From the NCBI GenBank assembly GCA_964600845.1, contig CAZRJW010000033.1, forward strand, positions 1-9,643: a stretch of DNA of 9,643 nt, written 5' to 3'. Below, piece after piece: positions 6,901 through 9,643 of this stretch. The first letter of the stretch is position 1, and every line of letters begins with the position of its first letter. A program made the translations under genes and the position numbers. Source of the DNA: JAGOTP01 sp964600845 (GTDB lineage: Bacteria; Patescibacteriota; Patescibacteriia; 2-12-FULL-60-25). The notes beneath the pieces were generated by a model. It was not told the DNA's origin. It saw only the letters and a list, made by a program, of their open reading frames with translations, and did not search any database.

Positions 6901-9643
6901 GTGAATGGGTGAGTGCTCGTCCAGCCGTTCTCCGAACGCAGACAGCAACGACAACGCCTCAAGTCTCTGTTGCAACTACAACCGCGCAAAATCAGCGTGG
7001 GACCTCATTGATTGCCACAGGAATAACGATTACAGCCGATCGCGTGAATGTTCCTTCAACGGTGAACAAGTCGATTGAGGCGGGTCTGATGTCAACCGTA
7101 CTCTTGTGTGACAACCCATGGATTCCACCAGGAACTGAGCCGGGTCAACCGCCACGCTTCCAGGATCCGCTTTATCACTTCGCCTTCAACTACTGTTTGG
7201 ATGCGAATCGACCTGGTCCAAGTGATGATCTTCCGGAATTAGTGGTGAATCGTTTGTCAGATAACCCATCCGATATCGCGCGTGGAGTAAAGCGCCAGTA
7301 TATCTTCTCGTTCAGCCGACCGTCCTTCCGTTCGGATGCATTGGGATTGCGAGTCATGTCGAACCCACTTCACTTGTCGCCGAAGGATTGGTACTTGGCG
7401 CAAGGATTCGCAGGATCGCCTCAGGCAACAACGGTTGATGGATACGAGGCGATCCGAGATGGATCAACGCTCTACATTTCGGCAACGAACCTGAATACGC
7501 AAGAAGGGGGTCTTACAACGGATATGTATGTGCTTTCGCACAATCCGAATGCAACGGCAGAAACTCGGTCGATCTTTGAGCAGGTGGTTGAGAGCTTCAC
7601 TTTCAACACGAACCTCTTGCATGATGCAGATGGGATCTGTCGCACGAGCTCAGGAGGTATCTTCCGTCACACGACAACATCGCCTGCGCTTACCTGTACG
7701 GCTGACTGGGAGTGTGTTCGTTACGATGCGGGAGGTTACTGCGCAAGCTCCAAGGAAAAGATCCAGCGCGATTCAAAGCGTATGGCGGATTTCCAGTATT
7801 TGTCTGCTCAGCTTGAAGGGGCGAAAGCTCGTGATGGCCGCTACCCAACGCTTAACGCAGGCACATTCTTGCAAACATTTGTCACAAGTCGTTGGCCAAG
7901 CTGGCAGTCTGTCTTTGCGGCGAGCGTCGGAAAGGCACTCCCAGAAGATCCGCTCAACGTGAATGTGTCATGTGGACAGTGTTTGAGCTCGCGCCAGGCG
8001 TGTATGGAAGATTCAGATTGTGGAGGATCGGCGGATCGGTGTGTTCCGGTGGATGGATATGATCCAAAAACTTGTTGGAACGCAGCGAGCAGCACCTATC
8101 GTATTCCTGTTCTTGAGCCGACGAATGCGCGAAGCGTTTCCCGTTTGTATCAATATCGCTCGGTTGATGGAGGAAATCGCTATGAACTTGGAACGGAGCT
8201 CGAATATTTGCCAATTGAGAACTATACCCCGTCTGTGTTGCCAGAAACACGACGCTGCGTCTCGACGAATGCGGGGAATGGACGGGTGTGTATCCAGGAT
8301 ACGGATTGTAATGTCCTAGGAGCGGACCGACGCACCGTGATTGGAACGGGTGTTTGTACCCCACAAGGTGGCCGTTTGCAGTTTGGAGGGATTAGTCGCA
8401 ACCAAGTGATGGGCTTGGGTGGGATTTGTGGAGATGGCGTCGTTGGAACCGGGGAAGTGTGTGAGCCGGGCCAGACACGTCAGAACGATTGTCCGATTGC
8501 AGGTATCGCAGGTCGAGGTCGTCAGCAGCAGGTGTGTCAGTCCGATTGTCGTGCGTATGTGGATGTCCCAGGTTCGACCTGTATCTCGAGAATTCAGTGT
8601 GGAAACGGACGTGTTGAAACGGGTGAGACTTGTGATGATGGGGATTTGAATGGTCGCTATGGACAGTGTAACCGCTCCTGTAATGGCTTCGCCGCTGTCT
8701 GTGGAGATGGTCAGTTGAGCGCTGGTGAAACGTGTGATTCGGCTGAGCGAAATGGATTGTATTGTGACACTCGTGATTGGGGGTATGGGAACTGTAATCT
8801 TTCGGCGAGCTGCAGCCTCACTTGTCGAGAGGTCGCTCCGCATTGCGGAGATGGAATTGTTCAAACAGAGTCTATTGGAGACGGTGGACAAGTGGAGCAG
8901 TGTGATGGAAACGCTCCAGAAACAACAACAAGCGCTGTGTGTTCTGCGGGAGCGGTCGGGCAGGCGTGTGATCCAAGTAACAGAGGTGCGGACTGTGCCT
9001 ATGGTCCGATCAGCGGACAAGACTTGTGTGGTCGAAATCCAGAAGATCGCAGCTGTTCTACGATCAAGGTCGGTTTGTGTGCGGGTGGCTTGAACGATCG
9101 ACGTGAATGTAGCTGTCCGGCGGGTCAGGAGAGCTGTGCGGGAACAGCGCCAGGCGCTACGGTCTGTGGAACAACCTATCGCTGTGTCATGTATCCAACG
9201 CAGCGCACCCGAACCTGTAATGCTCCGACCTCAGCCCGTGCGGTCAACCAGTGTAGCTGGACTGCCTGGTCGGCCTGTCGCCCAGCGAACTTCTGTGGAG
9301 ATGGTGTGCTCGATGCGGGGGAGCGTTGTGACGATGGAAACCGAAACGATAACGATGCCTGTACGAATCGCTGTTTGAGGAACGAGTGTGGTGACGGTGT
9401 CATGAACGTCGGAGCGGAGGAGTGTGACTACGAATCAGAAAATGGTCAGGGTTGTACAGGAGCTGAATACGGTTCCACTTGTGGTGCCTGTACCAACCAG
9501 TGCCGCATGACCGCATCTTCCGGCGGATTCTGCGGAAACGCACTGCTTGATGGATCTGAACAATGTGATGGAACAGACTTCGGTCGTGCAAGTGGTGTAC
9601 AGACATCTGCTGCGTTGACGTGTACGGGTCTTGGCTTCGACTA
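849..9643 (+). CDS. Giant modular surface protein: T4SS-pilin-like N-terminus, Ig-like/IPT-TIG domains, pseudopilin-like domain and Cys-rich DUF4215-type repeats (3' truncated by window)
   Basis: I translated this frame codon by codon from the ATG at 849 and met no stop in 2931 codons. It runs off the window, so the protein exceeds 300 kDa by rough estimate. The ATG is preferred because it is followed at once by a good signal peptide. The in-frame stop upstream is at 735-737, and the GTG at 753 would add a non-signal leader. Modules in order are signal peptide, two hydrophobic helices of T4SS-pilin type, Ig-like domains, Gly/Ser linker, four IPT/TIG domains, three [Big_5 + Ig] units, two Cys-rich repeat clusters and a pseudopilin-like domain. 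I counted about 136 Cys (near 4.6%), mostly in the CGNG...GExCD repeats, which suggests an oxidised extracellular location. The start overlaps the upstream stop (ATGA) and lacks a Shine-Dalgarno. The probable role is an envelope-anchored adhesin or host-contact protein; this is inference, with no enzyme motif seen. The organism is probably Patescibacteria. Confidence 0.95.
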   Translation, partial: MNLRRLFSLVGIALAFGGGLFFSHTSPVLAQADVALTQVGEEAQLGSADPQVVAGRLINMFLGAMGIVLLGLVLYAGFLWMTAGGDTEKVEKAQKTIRNAIIGLLIIACSWAFVTFVLKSLGDAVGEGDGIVTTGGLGSAGTLGAAGGSLSFQLRSITPAGPVRIRNVQVRFLLSREVLASTATSSIKVIRASDNQAVDGLVAVDGSLVTFVPTEACPAPNGARKCFAENTDYIAKIEPTLRSRSGLTIACGRNVPPCEMRFKTGTLIDGSAPTSTITTPLDGQGIPLGDTVRVTVRSSDDGGISLTDVLVDGRVIGSDPGAASSTPTQYDATVLWDTRGVATGTHRIEARVWDVDSNTVTTTPVTVVIRPRNFFNGVQDGPGVGGSGAGAGGAGGVNGTGSGTGSGGSGSGTGSGSGSGSGAAGGSNGVGSGGAGGAGLYGETGVDCGGPSGGGCAGAACTRAYECASGMCSSGRCVEQPVIGSFSPADGRPGTFVTITGANFGTTPGQVTFGGRTATAPASCSASASSWSATQIVVAVPEGATTSSIQVTHGGNRLSDATNDERGPRLADFRVSGVARPGLCTIRPGSGTVGDRARLAVAGVNLGVTAGQLYFNNQTAEISAWRPTGIDLSAPLVPPGSYAVRARVGTLESNPITFQFNDRIITSPPTIDSLRPATGTVGSYVTLVGRNFGNAGRVFFRNPLTNGLGEADTRFPAQCGSGFWGDTAVMVKVPRALRGGLGEEQLVRSGRYEIYLQRDGITVSNRVPFTVLDGMPGPGICSIQPAAGPVGTGITILGENFGTSVGSVTFAGTTTTRPAAFLTSESWREGEIRTRVPAGASTGMVRVSVAGQQSNDAFFSVASCLTSPGICGASLACCPDGSCAVGGVCQALSIATSTFAWRTSTGRIYQHPRVVEECNNEEPPSPSPRSLSTCVNAQAVVRFTTHIERSTITPSTVIVRRCTGTTGDVCATGTPEIVPGTLGFVTGLTQDHLVFTPAGNVFAPSSTYQIILTTGIRSTSAEGSRAMLENAELYGRGNAYAYRFRTKAASDLCTAGSVSVVPANWLMENIGDRKEDYTVSARASDDMCVQINGATLGWGWSLAGAPGRASIEPSTRDLVGAPLDPSRTDIVTVVGRGATDRDPVLVNVDLTRPAPPLPVRGTGRLTIRLTPPRVVSYAPNCNEACVNAAVWAKFNVAMDRDSLFRTVGGRRVPNVEIKRCTNESCRETDRTLDLSEAIIDLMTPAGTFATDTMMKIEPSILSPERDPETGGPVRTSQFEPGKFYTATIIGGVTGVRSAYGNLPLTELNNSDPVGFTWKFRVKTGPTAYCTAARVEVAPSQKYEVAFGMRQLFIASPISSPDTCSRDGQMLISERSTSWTSSDRLVADFVQIGSTRSSVSLVDRLPEFCTNQCLNAGSNGVFGQTATCGNNTVETTDTNFCRRRSDSTRACEVGNADCVTRLGGTCLLLPEGSEDAEECDNGTSNGPSGECSATCLMNPVRRVTDTPAGTCGNGSLQRGEQCDTGRVCVGGPTPGRDCTSDPASCGTGGACQVVERRGCSVNCQALGASRGGSTCGNGDVSDGETCDYRSDQVGSGCTDQCLHRGSSNVERRMCGNGRIEPGESCEAPFGTTCNPQTCLNIGTGQCGNGVTAGCCGNSRVEAGEDCDGGPGCSARCLKQGSSPSYPQPSLCGDRVVGTGEQCDAPTSGRIETGDGLTGRFEITNRQLFEIVGLREPRPEEMARNAGRMTSTIGARYMTRDGQATYGVQCNFTREADCRTLGTGLTSGGCCAVRPTATPYPRAGSTDVCRNVLITATFNQLMDETSVRGNFLVSSQAVADTCPTGTTRLDRAVPTAFNWSTPVRSFIELVKSWFAPATAAENSPWCVGTAKGTVVFERDDVARQTTAALLLDEALVANTQYQVTLLGDPAILTATTSSTRRGLRGANGIYANGNISWRFTTGERVCTIDELRLTDTYAARPTIFYKSNEAHRYIGRAVSYHREEVVPLSPIRGLYDWAWREWVSARPAVLRTQTATTTPQVSVATTTAQNQRGTSLIATGITITADRVNVPSTVNKSIEAGLMSTVLLCDNPWIPPGTEPGQPPRFQDPLYHFAFNYCLDANRPGPSDDLPELVVNRLSDNPSDIARGVKRQYIFSFSRPSFRSDALGLRVMSNPLHLSPKDWYLAQGFAGSPQATTVDGYEAIRDGSTLYISATNLNTQEGGLTTDMYVLSHNPNATAETRSIFEQVVESFTFNTNLLHDADGICRTSSGGIFRHTTTSPALTCTADWECVRYDAGGYCASSKEKIQRDSKRMADFQYLSAQLEGAKARDGRYPTLNAGTFLQTFVTSRWPSWQSVFAASVGKALPEDPLNVNVSCGQCLSSRQACMEDSDCGGSADRCVPVDGYDPKTCWNAASSTYRIPVLEPTNARSVSRLYQYRSVDGGNRYELGTELEYLPIENYTPSVLPETRRCVSTNAGNGRVCIQDTDCNVLGADRRTVIGTGVCTPQGGRLQFGGISRNQVMGLGGICGDGVVGTGEVCEPGQTRQNDCPIAGIAGRGRQQQVCQSDCRAYVDVPGSTCISRIQCGNGRVETGETCDDGDLNGRYGQCNRSCNGFAAVCGDGQLSAGETCDSAERNGLYCDTRDWGYGNCNLSASCSLTCREVAPHCGDGIVQTESIGDGGQVEQCDGNAPETTTSAVCSAGAVGQACDPSNRGADCAYGPISGQDLCGRNPEDRSCSTIKVGLCAGGLNDRRECSCPAGQESCAGTAPGATVCGTTYRCVMYPTQRTRTCNAPTSARAVNQCSWTAWSACRPANFCGDGVLDAGERCDDGNRNDNDACTNRCLRNECGDGVMNVGAEECDYESENGQGCTGAEYGSTCGACTNQCRMTASSGGFCGNALLDGSEQCDGTDFGRASGVQTSAALTCTGLGFD
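996..1214 (+). other. T4SS-pilin (VirB2/TrbC-like) two-helix membrane domain, residues about 50-122
   Basis: Two hydrophobic helices at about 58-82 (ending YAGFLWMTAGG) and 99-118 (NAIIGLLIIACSWAFVTFVL) are separated by a short charged loop, DTEKVEKAQKTIR. The G-F-L-W-M-T-A-G-G then charged-loop pattern is what I associate with the T4SS-pilin family common in Patescibacteria. That family shares the VirB2/TrbC layout of signal peptide plus two helices. Normal members end soon after the second helix, but here more than 2800 residues follow. If both ends of the mature hairpin face outward, the domain would anchor the ectodomain in the membrane. The family call is from memory of the pattern, not a search. 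Confidence 0.75.
1293..1646 (+). other. Big_5/SbsA-like Ig domain, residues about 149-266
   Basis: This starts with SLSFQLRSITPAGPVRIRNV and contains the strands VQVRFLLSREV and SSIKVIRA, then VDGSLVTFVP and NTDYIAKIEPTLRSRSG, and closes with EMRFKTG. That order (P-containing first strand, FS-like strand, VTFVP, TxYxxxI, closing FKTG) is typical of SbsA-type Ig-like domains. Four Cys in the second half (CPAP, KCF, ACG, PCE) probably form disulfides. Confidence 0.6.
1650..1961 (+). other. Bacterial Ig domain (Big_17/cadherin-like type), residues about 268-371
   Basis: The pattern is SAPTSTITTPLDGQGIPLGD, then VRVTVRSSDDGGISLTDVLV, DGRVIG, a central Y/W strand (QYDATVLWDT), and GTHRIEARVWDVDSN before VTVVIRP. 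It matches the usual form of bacterial Ig domains that follow a P-x-DG opening, with a D-x-x-G/S-N near the end. It has no cysteine, unlike its neighbours. It is probably a rigid spacer directly before the flexible linker. Confidence 0.65.
1995..2165 (+). repeat. Gly/Ser-rich flexible linker with short in-frame DNA repeats, residues 383-439
   Basis: About 57 residues are almost only G, S, A and T, with GTGSGSGSGSG-type alternation at the core. The DNA is a degenerate array of GGTTC/GGTTCN units in multiples of three or six. Changes in copy number by slippage would therefore tend to keep the frame. It separates the membrane-proximal part (pilin-like hairpin and two Ig domains) from the distal ectodomain, so it may act as a hinge. 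Confidence 0.9.
2187..2282 (+). other. Small Cys module, residues 447-478
   Basis: The stretch runs DCGGPSGGGCAGAACTRAYE followed by CASGMCSSGRCV, with Cys at 448, 456, 461, 467, 472 and 477. The C-x5-C-x4-C-x4-C spacing at its end resembles short Cys-rich motifs found in myxobacterial and Patescibacteria surface proteins. It sits between the Gly/Ser linker and the first TIG domain. Confidence 0.6.
2289..3440 (+). other. Tandem array of four IPT/TIG domains, residues about 481-864
   Basis: Four copies of the IPT/TIG opening are visible: PVIGSFSPADGRPGTFVTIT (481), LCTIRPGSGTVGDRARLAVA (583), PTIDSLRPATGTVGSYVTLV (669) and GICSIQPAAGPVGTGITILG (779). In three copies G-x-N-F-G follows, as expected (GANFGT, GRNFGN, GENFGT); the second has GVNLGV. 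Each copy then has a V-x-F strand and a late V-x-V-P strand. The third carries a longer middle loop with one Cys. In other surface proteins such arrays act as stalks or binding folds. Confidence 0.85.
3438..3518 (+). other. Short Cys module with CC pair, residues 864-890
   Basis: Cys lie at 864, 871, 877, 878, 883 and 889, within CGASLACCPDGSCAVGGVCQ. It ends the TIG array and opens the first [Big_5 + Ig] unit. A CC pair also appears before the third such unit (1788-1789) and near the end of the upstream protein. It seems to be a standard joint in these proteins. Confidence 0.6.
3519..4307 (+). other. [Big_5 + Ig] unit A, residues about 891-1153
   Basis: The Big_5-like half runs from SIATSTFAWRTST through CVNAQAVVRFTTHIERSTIT, STVIVRRC, DHLVFTPAGNVFAPSSTYQI and closes AYAYRFRTKAASDLC. 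The Ig half begins CTAGSVSVVPANW and includes DYTVSARASDDMC, a W-rich strand (GWGWSLAG) and RTDIVTVVGRG. The FRT...C...VxVxP hinge between the halves recurs in units B and C. Cys 1053 and 1088 probably pair within the Ig half. Confidence 0.65.
4344..5084 (+). other. [Big_5 + Ig] unit B, residues about 1166-1412
   Basis: The Big_5-like half is PPRVVSYAPNCNEACVNAAV, then WAKFNVAMDRDSLFRTVGG, VEIKRC, a TMMKIEPSIL strand and KFYTATIIGGVTGVRSAYGN. It closes with FTWKFRVKTGPTAYC. The K-F-N-V-A-M-D-x-D-S signature is the classic Ig-like 'F(s/n)xxMd...s' strand of SbsA-type domains. The Ig half is shorter (CTAARVEVAPS, then ISERSTSWTSSDRLVADFV) and ends CTNQC, which leads straight into Cys-rich cluster A. 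Confidence 0.65.
5127..5960 (+). other. Cys-rich repeat cluster A (DUF4215/Myxococcus Cys-rich type), residues about 1427-1704
   Basis: Repeats begin CGN/CGD and continue to GExC(D/E) about 11 residues later. Starts are C1427 (CGNN, with an insertion), C1510 (GEQCDTG), C1574 (GETCDYR), C1613 (GESCEAP), C1645/C1653 (a doubled start, then GEDCDGG) and C1690 (GEQCDAP). Between repeats are C-x2/x3-C closers such as CSATCLMN and CTDQCLHRG. The family is typical of large secreted myxobacterial and CPR proteins and implies many disulfides. The DNA keeps TGTGGAAA(T/C)GG-like words at the repeat starts, giving short dispersed direct repeats. Confidence 0.8.
5961..6737 (+). other. Linker, CC module and Big_5-like half of unit C, residues about 1705-1963
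   Basis: After cluster A comes a Cys-free stretch with R/E-rich helices (FEITNRQLFEIVGLREPRPE). A Cys joint with CNFTREADC and GGCCAVRP follows. The Big_5-like domain then has VCRNVLITATFNQLMDETSV, GTVVFERDDVARQTTAALLL, ANTQYQVTLLGD and the closing strand ISWRFTTGERVC. It has the same order as units A and B, but with a longer loop holding hydrophobic SFIELVKSWFAP at about 1885-1896. That stretch is too short and charged to be a confident membrane helix. Confidence 0.55.
6738..7106 (+). other. Ig-like half of unit C, residues about 1964-2086
   Basis: It opens CTIDELRLTD after the FTT...C hinge seen in units A and B. A W-rich strand (GLYDWAWREWVSARPAV) occupies the place of the GWGWSLAG strand of unit A. 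It then has TTPQVSVATTT, GTSLIATGITITADR and STVNKSIEAGLMSTVLLC. This reads like a BIG2-type Ig fold in which the final strand leads into the LLCDNPW motif. I infer the fold from strand pattern only. Confidence 0.5.
7107..7640 (+). other. Unrecognised region between Ig unit C and the pseudopilin-like domain, residues about 2087-2264
   Basis: The region begins LLCDNPWIPPG and contains HFAFNYCLDANRPGPSDDLP, an IFSFSRPSF strand, LGLRVMSNPLHLSPKDWYLA, QGFAGSP, VDGYEAIRDGSTLYISATN, TDMYVLSHNP and IFEQVVESFTFNTN. The mix of W/Y/F-rich strands and the DGYEAIRDGSTLYI segment looks like a compact folded domain, not a linker. I recall similar motif order in other CPR surface proteins, always before a pseudopilin-like tail, but I cannot name a family. 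Only two Cys occur before the final C2264. Confidence 0.5.
7746..8207 (+). other. Pseudopilin-like globular domain embedded in the ectodomain, residues about 2300-2453
   Basis: The pattern SKEKIQRDSKRMADFQYLSA (2301-2320), an amphipathic helix, GRYPTLNAGTF (2330 on), WPSW, then KALPEDPLN (2362-2370) follows the order in GspG/type IV pseudopilins after the N-terminal helix: charged K/R-R-x-x-D helix, G-x-YP, then LPxDPxN. After a Cys-rich insertion (2375-2424, including ACMEDSDCGG) come the closing strands: RLYQYRSVDGGNRYELGTEL, like the Y-x-Y...YxLxxxLE end of these pilins. The prepilin cleavage motif and hydrophobic N-terminal helix are missing, so it should not assemble as a normal pilin. 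Confidence 0.55.
8256..9643 (+). other. Cys-rich repeat cluster B (DUF4215/Myxococcus Cys-rich type), residues 2470 to window end
   Basis: It opens with CVSTNAGNGRVCIQDTDC. CGD/CGN repeat starts follow at C2527, C2584, C2618, C2666, C2816, C2847 and C2895. The GExC-type partners include GEVCEPG, GETCDDG, GETCDSA, VEQCDGN, GERCDDGN, AEECDYE and SEQCDGT. The best canonical copy is GERCDDGNRNDNDACTNRC (2824-2842). A W-x2-W-x2-C element lies at 2804-2810. The repeat pattern is still running at the window edge, so the cluster and the gene continue downstream. Confidence 0.8.
9204..9296 (+). other. Thrombospondin type-1-like W..W..C element, residues about 2786-2816
   Basis: RTRTC is followed 12 residues later by CSWTAWSACRPANFC. 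The W-x2-W-x2-C core is that of thrombospondin type-1 repeats, but RTRTC stands before the core and not after it. The element leads directly into a canonical CGDG repeat. It may be a partial or circularly different TSR, or a chance likeness within Cys-rich repeats. Confidence 0.35.

Noticed and set aside
8316..9020. Antisense open frame of 234 codons
   Set aside because: It is the mirror of Cys-rich cluster B. The protein is S/T/R-rich with no recognisable domain, while the sense frame shows clear repeats.
5127..9643. TGTGGA-type words as a CRISPR or intergenic repeat array
   Set aside because: Their spacing is irregular, they are in frame, and they encode the CGN/CGD start of protein repeats.

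Overview
The window is filled by two overlapping plus-strand genes, both cut by the window edges. There is no intergenic stretch over 300 bases, and I see no RNA gene, mobile element or CRISPR array. The style points to a Patescibacteria (Candidate Phyla Radiation) genome of moderate GC, roughly the low fifties percent by eye. The evidence is a type IV secretion pilin-like two-helix N-terminus, very large Cys-rich modular surface proteins, Ig-like folds joined by short Cys motifs, and no Shine-Dalgarno at the visible start. This assignment is inference. The standard code fits: no TGA lies in frame in the 2931 codons read, and glycine uses GGN.

Positions 1-852 hold the C-terminal 283 residues of a secreted-type Ig-like (SbsA/Big_5-like) protein with Cys motifs. 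Its stop overlaps the next start as ATGA (849-852).

Positions 849-9643 are one uninterrupted frame of 2931 codons with no stop, continuing past the window. Six-frame scans that need both a start and a stop miss it because it has no stop here. Domain order, read by eye: signal peptide (1-32); VirB2/T4SS-pilin-like hydrophobic pair (50-122); Big_5-like domain (149-266); bacterial Ig domain (268-371); Gly/Ser linker (383-439); small Cys module (447-478); four IPT/TIG domains (481-864); Cys module (864-889); two tandem [Big_5 + Ig] units (891-1153 and 1166-1412); Cys-rich DUF4215/Myxococcus-type repeat cluster A (1427-1704); a third [Big_5 + Ig] unit (about 1780-2087); an unrecognised region (2087-2264); a domain resembling the globular part of a type II/IV pseudopilin, without the usual N-terminal helix (about 2300-2453); and Cys-rich cluster B (2470 to the window end).

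Taken together, this looks like a locus for giant cell-surface proteins: an upstream Ig-like protein translationally coupled to an envelope-anchored, disulfide-rich protein of more than 300 kDa. A role in adhesion or contact with a host or other cells is plausible, but the sequence does not prove it. The most unusual point is that one polypeptide carries a T4SS-pilin-like anchor at its start and a pseudopilin-like domain deep in its ectodomain.
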